Origin: Streptomyces nigrescens
GTDB lineage: Bacteria; Actinomycetota; Actinomycetes; Streptomycetales; Streptomycetaceae
Length of the DNA: 64,000 nucleotides
Assembly (NCBI GenBank): GCA_024349765.1
Contig: AP026074.1
Location: 1 to 64,000, forward strand
Direction of reading: 5' to 3'
In this document: positions 37,046 to 45,112 of the stretch, piece by piece
Position numbering within the stretch: position 1 is the first letter of the stretch
Layout: each line of letters starts with the position of its first letter
Notes under the pieces: generated by a model
Told to the model about the DNA's origin: nothing
What the model saw: only the letters and a program-made list of their open reading frames with translations
Databases searched by the model: none
Position numbers and translations under genes: made by a program

Positions 37046-37639
37046 TCAGGTGACGGCGCCGCCGACGAGTTGGGCGATCAGCCCCCTGACCTGTTCGCGG
37101 GGGTCCGGTGCGCCGGCCCAGCCGGTCATCAGGAGGTGGTGAACGGACCCGACGAGGGCGAGCGCGATCGCGTGGCCGTCGGTGCCGTCCGCGAGCCGCC
37201 CGAGCTGCCGCTCGGCATCCAGGTACTCCGCGATCGAATCCTGGATCGCCGTAAAGCCCGGAGCGCCCGCTTCCAATGCCTGGCGGATCGTCAGTGAGGC
37301 GGCGGGGCGGGTCAGGGCGAGGCCGGCGACCGTCGGGTTCACGGACGTCAGCAGCGCGAGAGCGACCTTCCGGAGGTTCTCGGCCACGGTGCCGGCGCCC
37401 GCCTGGGCGGGGAGTCGTCCGGCCTGCCGGGCGATGCGTGCGAAGCGGTCCAGGACCAGCGCGCCGATGAACTCGTCCAGTCCCGAGAAGTGCGCGTGCA
37501 GCAACCCCTTGGCGCAGCCCGCCTCAGTGGTGATCGCCCTGCTGGTCAGGGCGGACGGGCCGGCGCCGGCCAGGACCCGTTCCGCGGCGTCGAACAGCCG
37601 GTCGCGCACGTCGGGGATCGCTACTCCACGCGGTGACAT
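37046..37639 (-). CDS. TetR-family regulator
   Basis: A 197-residue regulator with helix-turn-helix LTSRAITTEAGCAKGLLHAHFSGLDEFIGALV (~31-63). ATG 37639 (MSPRGVAIPD) follows AGGAGAGG. It is divergent from the methyltransferase at 37834; twin palindromes between them are the probable operators for both. Confidence 0.9.
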   Translation of the reverse strand: MSPRGVAIPDVRDRLFDAAERVLAGAGPSALTSRAITTEAGCAKGLLHAHFSGLDEFIGALVLDRFARIARQAGRLPAQAGAGTVAENLRKVALALLTSVNPTVAGLALTRPAASLTIRQALEAGAPGFTAIQDSIAEYLDAERQLGRLADGTDGHAIALALVGSVHHLLMTGWAGAPDPREQVRGLIAQLVGGAVT

Positions 37640-37738
37640 GAGCCTCTCCTGATGGCGACGGGAACTCCGGACTTCCCGAAGCGGAGTGTCGGGAAGCGGG
37701 GTTCCTGGGAGCGGATTACCGGAACGGGATTGCCGGTA

Positions 37739-37773
37739 TGGGCGTACGCCCATACTGTTTGGGCGTACGCCCA
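37739..37773. promoter_or_regulatory. Twin 14-bp palindromic operators
   Basis: TGGGCGTACGCCCA occurs twice, at 37739-37752 and 37760-37773, each a perfect palindrome with centres 21 bp apart, two helical turns. The first extends to 18 bp (TATGGGCGTACGCCCATA). They sit between divergent TetR and methyltransferase genes. Two dimers on one face of the DNA are expected. Confidence 0.85.
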
Positions 37774-37833
37774 TTCTAGTCCGAGGGCAGGTCCGCGCCC
37801 AGCACGCGGTCCGCCCGGCAGCAGGAGGCTCGC

Positions 37834-38676
37834 ATGTCACGCATCGTCAACGCCGCACAGGCGGCGGCCTGGAACGGTTACGAGGGCACCTACTGGGCTG
37901 CGCACCAGGAGCGTTGGGACGCGGTGAACGAGGGCTTCAACGAGCCGCTGCTGACCGCCGCCGCGATCGGTGAGGGCGAGCGCGTCCTGGACGTCGGCTG
38001 CGGAACCGGGCAGACGACGAGACTTGCCGCGCACCGGTCCCGTAGTGGCCGGGTCCTCGGCCTCGACCTGTCGGAGCCCATGCTGGCGCGCGCCCGTGAC
38101 ACCGCCGAACGCGTGGGAGTCGGCAACGTCGGCTTCGAAGAGGGCGACGCCCAGGTCCACGCCTTCACACCGGAGACGTTCGACGTCGTCATCAGCCGCT
38201 TCGGGGTGATGTTCTTCGCCGACCCCGTGGCCGCCTTCACCAACCTGCGGCGGGCCGTGCGGCCCGGCGGCCGGATGGCCTTCATCTGCAGTGCCGACCC
38301 GGGAGACAACGAGTGGCTCCAGGCGGTCGCCGCACTGAGCGACCTCCTCCCCGTCGGGGACTTCGGCGCGCCGGGAGCACCGGGCATGTTCTCCCTGGCG
38401 GACCCGGACCGCATCCAGGAGGTACTGTCCGCCGCCGGGTGGCAGCACCTCACCACGGAGCGCGTGCAGGCGCAGGGAGTGTGGGGCCGCGACGCGGACG
38501 AGGCGGCCGCCTTTCTGCTGGACTCCGGTCCGGGGCGTCACTTGACCGGCCAGGTCTCCCCGGAGGTCCGGGACCGCGCGCGGCAGAGGCTGACGGACGT
38601 GCTGCGCGCCCACGAGGAGAACGGCGCGGTACGGCTCCGCAGCGGGGCCTGGCTGGTCACCGCCGGGCGACCGTGA
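37834..38676 (+). CDS. Class I SAM-dependent methyltransferase
   Basis: A 280-residue methyltransferase (UbiE/Coq5-like). Seen: motif I VLDVGCGTGQTTRLAA, strand 2 GLDLSEPMLARA, EEGDAQVHAF, and VISRFGVMFFADPVAAF. ATG 37834 follows GGAGGCTCGC. It is probably the target of the divergent TetR through the twin palindromes. Substrate unknown. Confidence 0.9.
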   Translation: MSRIVNAAQAAAWNGYEGTYWAAHQERWDAVNEGFNEPLLTAAAIGEGERVLDVGCGTGQTTRLAAHRSRSGRVLGLDLSEPMLARARDTAERVGVGNVGFEEGDAQVHAFTPETFDVVISRFGVMFFADPVAAFTNLRRAVRPGGRMAFICSADPGDNEWLQAVAALSDLLPVGDFGAPGAPGMFSLADPDRIQEVLSAAGWQHLTTERVQAQGVWGRDADEAAAFLLDSGPGRHLTGQVSPEVRDRARQRLTDVLRAHEENGAVRLRSGAWLVTAGRP

Positions 38677-38703
38677 TCCCCGCGATCCCCGCGATCCCCG
38701 TGA
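38670..38703. repeat. Short tandem GATCCCCGC/GATCCCCGT repeats
   Basis: Three copies of a 9-base unit (GATCCCCGC, GATCCCCGC, GATCCCCGT) begin at the methyltransferase stop and end in the gap before the convergent crcB gene. No hairpin is formed. Confidence 0.5.
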
Positions 38704-38704
38704 C

Positions 38705-39079
38705 CTAACCCCAGACGGCCTGGGCCAGTGCCGCGCCGGCGAAGGCGGCGCCGAGGCCCGCCACCACGCTCGCCACGACGTTGGCCAGGGCGAAGAACCG
38801 GGCGCCGTCCTCCGCCAGCCGCAGGGTCTCGTACGAGAACGTGGAGTACGTCGTCAGGGCGCCGCAGAAGCCGGTGCCGATCAGCAACTGCATCCGGGAG
38901 GAGGCCGCCCCGGCGGCGATCGCCCCCGTGAGCAGGCCGAGGATCAGCGAACCGATCACGTTGATGGTGAACGTGCCCCAGGGGAACAGGGTGTCGTGCC
39001 GGGTCTGCACGGCGCGGTCGGTGAGGTAGCGGAGCGGGGCCCCGACCACCGCCCCGGCTATCACGAGCAGCCAGTTCAC
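38705..39079 (-). CDS. crcB: Fluoride exporter CrcB/Fluc
   Basis: A 124-residue membrane protein with four transmembrane helices. Signature pieces are [33 protein letters not shown] and [16 protein letters not shown], the fluoride-channel motifs. Fluc channels form antiparallel dimers that expel fluoride. GTG 39079 overlaps the DUF190 stop by four bases. The second crcB lies upstream, so this strain probably makes a heterodimer. Confidence 0.92.
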   Translation of the reverse strand: MNWLLVIAGAVVGAPLRYLTDRAVQTRHDTLFPWGTFTINVIGSLILGLLTGAIAAGAASSRMQLLIGTGFCGALTTYSTFSYETLRLAEDGARFFALANVVASVVAGLGAAFAGAALAQAVWG

Positions 39080-39429
39080 CGCTTTCGTCCCTCCTCGCCG
39101 CGGCCCGTGTAGCGGATGACCTCGCACTCGTCGAGGATGACCAGCCCCTCGCTGACGAGCTCGTCCAGTTGCGGGAGGAAGGCGCGGATCCGGTCCTCGG
39201 TGTCGACGATCACGACGGCCACCGGGAGGTCCTCGCTCAGCGACAGCAGACGGGTGGTGTGGATCAGGGACGAGGCGCCGAAGCCTTCGATGCCGCGGAA
39301 GACGGACGCGCCGGCCAGGCCGGCCCGGTGGGCGCGGTGGACGATCTCGGTGAAGAGCGGCTTGTGGTGCCAGGTGTCGTTTTCCCCGATGAAGACGGTG
39401 ACGCGCAGGGCGGGGCCGGTGAGTCTCAC
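39076..39429 (-). CDS. DUF190 family protein
   Basis: A 117-residue soluble protein of the DUF190 family, which is often next to crcB and resembles PII-like ferredoxin-fold proteins. Seen: [44 protein letters not shown] and [22 protein letters not shown] 39429 overlaps the upstream crcB stop (GTGA), and its own stop overlaps the downstream crcB start. The strict coupling suggests it regulates or assembles the channel. Confidence 0.9.
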   Translation of the reverse strand: MRLTGPALRVTVFIGENDTWHHKPLFTEIVHRAHRAGLAGASVFRGIEGFGASSLIHTTRLLSLSEDLPVAVVIVDTEDRIRAFLPQLDELVSEGLVILDECEVIRYTGRGEEGRKR

Positions 39430-39911
39430 TGCTGCCTCCACTCGACGACGCGGCGGGTCAAGGTGGCCGTGATCCAGACGGCGGTGAGCGCGGCGGCCAG
39501 GGTGAGCGCCAGGTACGCGAGCCCGGCGCCGGTCCTGCCCTGGGCCAGCAGGCGCTGGATGTCCACGGCGTACGTGGAGAACGTCGTGAAGCCGCCGAGG
39601 ACACCGGTGCCGAAGAACGGGCGGACGAGCCGGTGGGCTGCCCACACATCGGTGATCACGACCATGAAGATACCGATGATCGCGCAGCCGACGACGTTGA
39701 CGACCAGCGTCGTCCAGGGGAATCCGCCGGGTTCGGTGGGCCACAGGAGAGCGGCCCCGTAGCGCGCGGCCGCGCCCACACCCCCGCCGAGCGCCACGGC
39801 CGCCACGACCGGGCCCTGCCGCGGGGGGAGGCCCTTGCGGCGGACGGGGGCGCGGAGGTCGACGTCAGGATCGACGGGTTCGTTCAGCATCGGGGGTCGG
39901 GGCTTCGGCAC
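39426..39911 (-). CDS. crcB: Fluoride exporter CrcB/Fluc
   Basis: A 161-residue Fluc subunit with four helices after an unusual ~34-residue Pro/Arg-rich cytoplasmic N-terminus. Motifs are [31 protein letters not shown] and [18 protein letters not shown] 39911 has AGGAGA six bases upstream; an ATG seven codons in is possible. First gene of the crcB-DUF190-crcB operon. Confidence 0.92.
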   Translation of the reverse strand: MPKPRPPMLNEPVDPDVDLRAPVRRKGLPPRQGPVVAAVALGGGVGAAARYGAALLWPTEPGGFPWTTLVVNVVGCAIIGIFMVVITDVWAAHRLVRPFFGTGVLGGFTTFSTYAVDIQRLLAQGRTGAGLAYLALTLAAALTAVWITATLTRRVVEWRQQ

Positions 39912-40048
39912 GGATGTCTCCTACTCGCCAGGCATGGGTGGGAAATGCCCACATGCGGGTCGCAAGTAGGGACCGTTGGCGGCTTCGTCGCCGCGGTTGG
40001 GGACGGCGGGCCCCACCGCCGTGACGGTGAGTACGAGGTCACCGTCGC

Positions 40049-40070
40049 AGGTCAGCATACCTGCTGACCT
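40049..40070. promoter_or_regulatory. Inverted repeat upstream of crcB operon
   Basis: AGGTCAGCA and TGCTGACCT are perfect 9-bp arms around TACC. It lies 138 bp upstream of the first crcB and 95 bp after the stop of the next gene. It could be an operator for the fluoride operon or a terminator without a T-run. Confidence 0.5.
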
Positions 40071-40111
40071 TTGCGGGGGCGCGGGCAACCGGGCGCCCCC
40101 GCGCATCGGCG

Positions 40112-40141
40112 GCTGAGGTCCGCTGAGGTCCGCTGAGGTCC
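40112..40141. repeat. Three tandem GCTGAGGTCC repeats
   Basis: Three perfect copies of a 10-base unit lie just downstream of the stop of the small protein at 40165-40473. Function unknown; probably replication slippage. Confidence 0.75.
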
Positions 40142-40164
40142 GCCTTCTCGCCGGCGGATCCCCG

Positions 40165-40473
40165 CTACGGTTTGATCAACTGGTAGGAGAGCGTGTAGTA
40201 CGCGTCGTCCTCGGTGAACTTCATTTCCCCGAAGTCGTGGATCGGGACCTGCTCGCCGAGGAGGTCGTCGTCATCCGCATCGTCGCTCTCGTACATGCGG
40301 ACCTCGGCGACGTCGCCCTCGTAGTGGAAGGTCTTGTTGATGGTGATCTTGTCGTCCTCGCCGATTCGAGCCGAGTAGACCTTCTTCCCGTTGATCGTGA
40401 GGTAGATGTCGTCCTTACCATTCCAGTCCTCCTGCTTGACGCATTCGAGCTGGCCGAACTTCACGACACCCAT
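40165..40473 (-). CDS. Small acidic beta-rich protein, possibly C2-like
   Basis: A 102-residue cytoplasmic protein with no named family recognised. The pattern DDIYLTINGKKVYSARIGEDDKITIN, then VRMYESDDADDDDLLGEQVPI, alternates beta strands with Asp-rich loops, reminiscent of a small calcium-binding C2-like domain. ATG 40473 (MGVVKFGQLEC) follows GAGGGGAA. It stands between the crcB operon and the sortase on the same strand. Confidence 0.65.
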   Translation of the reverse strand: MGVVKFGQLECVKQEDWNGKDDIYLTINGKKVYSARIGEDDKITINKTFHYEGDVAEVRMYESDDADDDDLLGEQVPIHDFGEMKFTEDDAYYTLSYQLIKP

Positions 40474-40577
40474 GGGTTTTCCCCTCGCGGTCGGTGGTGT
40501 GACCTTGCGTGGAGGATTCTTCCGGGGGCGGATCAACGGTCGCTGAACGGGGGCGTTCGGGGCGGGCTCGGGCACCG

Positions 40578-41237
40578 TCAGGCGATGGCGCTCATGCGGG
40601 CGAAGACGACGACGTTGCCGAGGTATTCGTGGCGGGCCCGGTCGTAACCGCCGCCGCAGGTGAGGACGCGGAGTTCGGGCCGTGCGGAGGCGCCGTAGAC
40701 CTTTTCGTCCGGGAAGTCGGTGCCGCTGAAGACCTCCACGGCGTACACCGTGAAGACCGCGGTGCGACCGTCCTTGCGGACCACGCGGATGGTGTCGCCC
40801 TGCTTCAACGCACCGAGCGAGTAGAAGACCGCGGGCCCGGTCTTGGTGTCCACGTGACCGGTGATCAAGGCGGTTCCCGTGTCACCGGGCGTCACGCCGT
40901 CCTTGTACCAGCCGGCCAGGTTGCGGTCGGTGGGAGGCGGGACGTCGAGGCGCCGGTCGCGGTCCAGTCCGAGCCTCATCAACGGTGCGTCCACGCCGGT
41001 GCGCGGGATCCGCACGCGCAACGGCTCCGACTCCGGAAGCGGCGAGGGCCCTGGGCGGCTCCCGGCTTCGGCGTCCGGTTGCCGGGGCAGCGATTCGGCG
41101 CGCGGGGGCTGGGGTGGTGGGGCGGAGCGATGGCTGTGCCATCCCCACACCAGGCAGGCGATGCCGGCGACGGCCAGGAAGAGGGACACGACGCGGGCGG
41201 TGCGCGGGGGGAGGGACGCAGGCGAGAGGCGTATCAC
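40578..41237 (-). CDS. Class F sortase
   Basis: A 219-residue transpeptidase that attaches proteins to the cell wall. An N-terminal membrane anchor (~13-32) is followed by a Pro-rich linker (~35-75) and the catalytic beta-barrel. Catalytic His lies in ALITGHVDTKTG, Cys in LRVLTCGGGY, and Arg shortly after in YDRARHEYLGN. GTG 41237 follows GGAAAG seven bases upstream; the start region is tandemly duplicated. The adjacent upstream gene encodes a protein with a sorting-type C-terminus, its probable substrate. Confidence 0.88.
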   Translation of the reverse strand: MIRLSPASLPPRTARVVSLFLAVAGIACLVWGWHSHRSAPPPQPPRAESLPRQPDAEAGSRPGPSPLPESEPLRVRIPRTGVDAPLMRLGLDRDRRLDVPPPTDRNLAGWYKDGVTPGDTGTALITGHVDTKTGPAVFYSLGALKQGDTIRVVRKDGRTAVFTVYAVEVFSGTDFPDEKVYGASARPELRVLTCGGGYDRARHEYLGNVVVFARMSAIA

Positions 41238-41265
41238 GAGATGTCTTTCCAGAGATGTCTTTCCA
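41238..41265. repeat. Tandem 14-bp repeat duplicating a ribosome-binding site
   Basis: GAGATGTCTTTCCA occurs twice in a row directly before the sortase start. On the coding strand each copy carries GGAAAG, so two candidate Shine-Dalgarno sites are stacked. Only the proximal one is correctly spaced. Confidence 0.8.
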
Positions 41266-41388
41266 GAGACGTGCGGGAGATGACTGGCGCGGTGGGGTGG
41301 GACGGGCGGAGCCCTGCCCCCCCGCTGCCGGTAGCGGGTGCCACGGACAGGCGGTGGGGGCAGAGCTCCTGTGACCCGAGCATCGGGG

Positions 41389-41868
41389 TCAGCCGAGCTC
41401 CTCATCGTCACGGCGGCGCAGCAGCCACACCCCGGCCGCCCCCGAGATCAGTGCCGCGGACGACGTGAGGGCCAGGTCCGACGGACCCGACGGGGCACTC
41501 ATGGCCCCGGCGCCGGCCTTCACCTTGCCGTGCGGCATGGCCTTCGGCATGGACTTCGGCATGGCCTTGGGGCGGGGCTTGGCGGGCTTGGACTTCCCGC
41601 AGGTCCGGTCCGCCATGGAGGACGCGTCGTTCCACTTCATCTTGAGCCTGCCCAGGTGGTCGCGCTGCGACCGGTCCGGGTGTCCGCCCTGGTTGGTGAG
41701 GTCCCTGAGCTCCCTGTCGTAGGAGTCGTACGAGGACTTGGCCTTCTTGGCCGCGGACATCGCGCCGGAGCACGAGCCCTTGGCCGTCTCGGCATGTACG
41801 GCCGGGCTGCTCAGGGCCAGCGCACCGCCGACGACCACGACACCGCAGAAAGCGGATATGGAACGCAT
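41389..41868 (-). CDS. Surface protein with sortase-like C-terminal anchor
   Basis: A 159-residue secreted protein. The signal peptide (~1-26) ends at VHA|ETA. A helical charged region contains two Cys (KGSCSGAM, DRTCGKSK) that may form a disulfide, followed by repeats of PKAMPKSMPKAMPHGK. The C-terminus has a hydrophobic helix (~LALTSSAALISGAAGVWLL) and RRRDDEE, the layout of a sorting signal, but no LPXTG; SAPSGPSD precedes the helix. ATG 41868 follows GGAGG. It sits just upstream of the class F sortase. Confidence 0.8.
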   Translation of the reverse strand: MRSISAFCGVVVVGGALALSSPAVHAETAKGSCSGAMSAAKKAKSSYDSYDRELRDLTNQGGHPDRSQRDHLGRLKMKWNDASSMADRTCGKSKPAKPRPKAMPKSMPKAMPHGKVKAGAGAMSAPSGPSDLALTSSAALISGAAGVWLLRRRDDEELG

Positions 41869-42155
41869 GAGTTCCTCCAAGAGGGATGAGACTGCGGGAG
41901 GGCGTTCTCCCACCTTCAGGACATGCGTTCTCCCTTCCGCCCGCCAGTTGGCCGAAGTGTGAACCGGGCCCGTGCGGAAGGCCGCGCCGAGGAGCCTGCG
42001 CGGCGGTGCCTGCGGTGACCGGGACACGGGGTGAGCAGGGGATATCCCGTGACTGAGGGGAGCGGGGAGACCCCGGGCGGGATCGTGCGTACTGGCGGGT
42101 TGCCGCCCGTCCACGTGTCACCCGCATGGCCCTGCGAGGCCCGGGGGCGGACCGG

Positions 42156-42845
42156 TCAGATCGCCATCGCCTCCTGGATCCAGCGGTTCACCCGGTACGG
42201 CAGCCACCACAGGAACGGCCCGGTGCGGCTGACCAGTCGTTCGGCCAGGAAGTCGGCGGCGATGGCTTCCGGGACCGCGGACGACGGCGCGCCGTAGGAC
42301 AGCCGGGCGATCGCCTCGCGGTAGGCGGGCTCGTCGGCGGTGAAACGGCGCAGGTCGCCCCACCGGCGGTCGCGGATCTGCACGAAACCGGGGCCCTGCC
42401 GCCACAGGCACTTGCAGAGGTAGTGCTCGTTGCGCCATTGCGTCAGCGCGGCGTCGGCATCGGCCGGCCCGGTCAGGGCCGTGGGCGGTTGGAGATGACT
42501 GAGGTCACGCCAGGCGTCGTCGCCGGGGCCGGCGGGCAGCCGCAGGCGCCACTGGACGAGTACGGCATGCGCCGTGAGGTCGCGGATCAGGCACAGCCGG
42601 CGGACGGCGTGCGCCGCGGCGTCGGGGGAATCCACCGTCGTCAGGTCGATCTCGTCGGGGAACTGCACGCGGCGGGCGCCGAGTTCCCACAACTGGGCGG
42701 CCTGTTCGTCGGCCGGGCCGGTCAGGTCGAGCCGGCCCAGGCTCATGCCGGGCAGGGTGCACGCCTGTGCGTCGTAGTCGCGCCAGACGTGCAGCGTCAG
42801 CGGTCGGGGTGCGGAGTGGGTGGCGGGGGTGAGGACGGGGGGCAT
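42156..42845 (-). CDS. DUF5825-like RiPP accessory protein
   Basis: A 229-residue soluble protein. It resembles the DUF5825 proteins that accompany B12-dependent radical SAM RiPP enzymes in actinomycetes (family assignment from memory, moderate confidence). Seen: LTLHVWRDYDAQACTLPGMSLGRL at the start, HYLCKCLWRQGPGFVQIRDRR, and a C-terminal amphipathic stretch. It is the last gene of the RiPP unit, 88 bp after the radical SAM gene. It may act as a partner or leader-binding protein. ATG 42845 follows AGGAGA. Confidence 0.7.
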   Translation of the reverse strand: MPPVLTPATHSAPRPLTLHVWRDYDAQACTLPGMSLGRLDLTGPADEQAAQLWELGARRVQFPDEIDLTTVDSPDAAAHAVRRLCLIRDLTAHAVLVQWRLRLPAGPGDDAWRDLSHLQPPTALTGPADADAALTQWRNEHYLCKCLWRQGPGFVQIRDRRWGDLRRFTADEPAYREAIARLSYGAPSSAVPEAIAADFLAERLVSRTGPFLWWLPYRVNRWIQEAMAI

Positions 42846-42933
42846 GCGGTCTCCTGGGAAGTGCGAAGTGCTCGTCGGGGAGCGGAGGGTGGCGGCTCAG
42901 GCTCGGACACCGGATCAGGCCCGGGCTTCGGGC

Positions 42934-44865
42934 TCAGGCCCGGGCGATGGCGGGAGCCGCCGCGCCGGACGGCGGCCGCTCGGTGGCTTCCCCCTGGCTG
43001 TGCCGCATGAAGTCGAGACGCAGCAGGTCCTCGTTGACCGCGGCCGGTGCGAGGTGGACGTACTGGCCGCCGTCGGTGAAGACCAGTCCGAGCGTCACCC
43101 AGTGCTGGAGGAGGGCGTGCACCGTGGCGGCGTCGATGGTGTGCTCGGGCAGGCGCGCGGCGAGCTTGCGGGCCAGCGCGGCGGGCGCGTGCGGCTGGTC
43201 GAGGAGCCGGAACGCCTCGGTCTCGACCGGGTGGGTGAGTTCCCGCGTGCCCCAGTCGAAGGCGTGCCGGCGGCTGACGAGCACGATCCGGTCGCCGAGG
43301 TCGGCATGGGTGAGTCTGCTGTCCGTGTGGCGCTTCTTCCAGGCGCCCAGCGCCTCGTTGAGGGCGGTGACGGTGGGCTCGCCGATGCCGCGTTCCGGGG
43401 CCTCGAAGACGTAGGCGAGATCGAGCAGTTCGCTCTCGGGCAGGTCGTAGGTGAAGCGGTAGTGCTCCTCGGGGCGCAGCCCGGTGAAGCCGAGTTCGGG
43501 CCGGTTGAAGTACGGGCTGAAGCGCTCGATGGCGATCCGCGCGGACAGGTCCACCGGCGGGTTGAGGTGTTCCAGGGCCGGTATCTGGGCGATGACCGGC
43601 TCGTAGTCGGCGGCGGTCTCGCCGGGGAAGCCGTGCAGGTAGTTCCAGGAGACGGAGAGCCCGGTCTCGGCCCCGTCGCGGAGCATGCGGACGTTCTGGC
43701 AGCCGCTGACGCCCTTGTCCATCAGGTCGAGCACCCGGCTGTTCAGGCTCTCGATGCCCGGCTGCACGTAGATCATGCCCGCGTCGGCGAGGGTGCGCAG
43801 CTGCGGGCGGCGCATATTGGCCTTGATCTCGATGTGCATCCGCAGGTCGTAGCCGCTGTCGATGATGCGGGGCAGGACGGTGCCGAGGTAGCCCATGTCG
43901 AGGATGTTGTCGACGACGTACATGTCGAGCACGCGGTGCCGGCGCGCCAGGTCCATGATCTCGGTGTAGAAGGTGTCCGGGCTCTTGCTGCGGAACTGCA
44001 TGAACGAGCCGTTCAGGCCGCAGAAGGTGCAGTGGTGCTTCTCACCCCACCAGCAGCCGCGCGCCCCTTCGACCACGAGCTTGGGCTCCACCCAGTTGCG
44101 GGCGACGGAGGAGGCCAGGCGCTCGAAGTAGCCGCTGTAGTCGGGCGGCAGGATGGCCGCGGGCGGCAACGGGCTGGTGCTCATCGGATTGGCGGTGCTC
44201 GTGCCGTCGGCGCCGCGGTGGCACAGCCCCGGCACGGCCGCCAGGTCCGTGCCCTCGTCGAGCGCGGTCAGCAGCTGGGGGAAGGCGGCCTCGCCCTCAC
44301 CGCGGACCACGAAGTCCAGGAAGGGGAAGTTGCGGTGCGCGGCGGCGCCCTGCTCGGCGTCGCAGTTGGCGCCGCCCATGACGGTCCGGATGTGCGGGGC
44401 GAGCCGTTTGACGTACTTGGCGGCGGCGAGCGCGGCGGTGTTCTGCTGGAACGTGGAGGTGAAGCCGACGACATCGGGCCCGGCGGCCACGATCCGCTCG
44501 GCGATCTCCTGCACGAACTCCGGTACCACACGGTGCAGTTGGTGCGACATGCGCAACCGTTCGGCCTTCAGCTTGCCGCGCATCGCGGCGCTGAATTCCG
44601 CCGTGCGCCACTCGGGATCGTCGTAGAGCGCGGACGAGAACACCCAGTCGCCGCACCCCATGAAGTACGAGGAGAGCGCGTAGAACTGGTAGTCGTCGCC
44701 GGTGAAGTCGGTGCGCCGGGTGATCCAGTCGGTGAACTCCAGGTTGGCGTGCAGGACGTCGGCGTGCCCCGTGGTGCGTTCGTCGACGCTGCGCCGGAGG
44801 ATGCCGAGCGCCAGGGACGGCAGATCGATCGGGGACCAGGGCATGTTGACCAGCAGGACGCGCAT
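42934..44865 (-). CDS. B12-dependent radical SAM RiPP methyltransferase
   Basis: A 643-residue enzyme of the RiPP maturation radical SAM family. The N-terminal ~200 residues form a cobalamin-binding-like Rossmann domain (MRVLLVNMPW, DVVGFTSTFQQN, VMGGANCDAEQG, FVVRGEGE). The radical SAM domain has C271-x7-C279-x2-C282 in GCWWGEKHHCTFCGLNG, the spacing of this family rather than Cx3Cx2C. A ~150-residue C-terminal domain probably holds the substrate-recognition fold. Known relatives put methyl groups on unactivated carbons of peptide residues. It follows the precursor gene and a strong hairpin. ATG 44865 follows GAGGAG. Confidence 0.88.
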   Translation of the reverse strand: MRVLLVNMPWSPIDLPSLALGILRRSVDERTTGHADVLHANLEFTDWITRRTDFTGDDYQFYALSSYFMGCGDWVFSSALYDDPEWRTAEFSAAMRGKLKAERLRMSHQLHRVVPEFVQEIAERIVAAGPDVVGFTSTFQQNTAALAAAKYVKRLAPHIRTVMGGANCDAEQGAAAHRNFPFLDFVVRGEGEAAFPQLLTALDEGTDLAAVPGLCHRGADGTSTANPMSTSPLPPAAILPPDYSGYFERLASSVARNWVEPKLVVEGARGCWWGEKHHCTFCGLNGSFMQFRSKSPDTFYTEIMDLARRHRVLDMYVVDNILDMGYLGTVLPRIIDSGYDLRMHIEIKANMRRPQLRTLADAGMIYVQPGIESLNSRVLDLMDKGVSGCQNVRMLRDGAETGLSVSWNYLHGFPGETAADYEPVIAQIPALEHLNPPVDLSARIAIERFSPYFNRPELGFTGLRPEEHYRFTYDLPESELLDLAYVFEAPERGIGEPTVTALNEALGAWKKRHTDSRLTHADLGDRIVLVSRRHAFDWGTRELTHPVETEAFRLLDQPHAPAALARKLAARLPEHTIDAATVHALLQHWVTLGLVFTDGGQYVHLAPAAVNEDLLRLDFMRHSQGEATERPPSGAAAPAIARA

Positions 44866-44939
44866 GTCGGCTCCTCGTGGGTGGTGACGGGGACGTGAGG
44901 TGGCCGGCGGACGCGAGCGGGCCGGCGGGGTGAGGTGGG

Positions 44940-44972
44940 CCGGCCGGCCCGGTGGTGTACCGGGCCGGCCGG
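44940..44972. terminator. Strong hairpin after the precursor gene
   Basis: CCGGCCGGCCCGGT and ACCGGGCCGGCCGG are perfect 14-bp arms around GGTGT, starting five bases after the precursor stop. Placed between precursor and enzyme genes, it probably terminates most transcripts, so the peptide is made in excess over the modifying enzymes. Confidence 0.85.
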
Positions 44973-44977
44973 TGAGG

Positions 44978-45097
44978 TCACTCCTCCTCGGTGTCTTCCG
45001 CGGTGCGGAACGGGACGGTCACCGTGATGCCGATGCCGGGCTTGCGGTTCTCCTCGTCGCCCGCGAGCGGGTCGTTGTGGATGATGTCCTTCTGCAT
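44978..45097 (-). CDS. RiPP precursor peptide, 39 aa
   Basis: A short gene with AGGAGA seven bases before the ATG. The N-terminal part MQKDIIHNDPLAGDEENRK is charged and leader-like. It is followed by PGIGITVTVPF, a run of beta-branched and hydrophobic residues, and an acidic tail RTAEDTEEE. No Cys or Ser is present, so it is not a lanthipeptide or thiopeptide; the neighbouring B12 radical SAM enzyme suggests C-methylation of the Ile/Val/Thr/Pro/Phe stretch. Which part is kept after cleavage is uncertain because the acidic tail may also be removed. It lies between an S9 peptidase and the radical SAM gene. Confidence 0.85.
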   Translation of the reverse strand: MQKDIIHNDPLAGDEENRKPGIGITVTVPFRTAEDTEEE

Positions 45098-45112
45098 GAC
45101 TGCATCTCCTTG

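Noticed and set aside
39912-40164. Fluoride (crcB) riboswitch upstream of the crcB operon
   Set aside because: I looked for the GGNGAUGG...GCC...CUGAUG pattern and did not see it. A covariance search would settle it.
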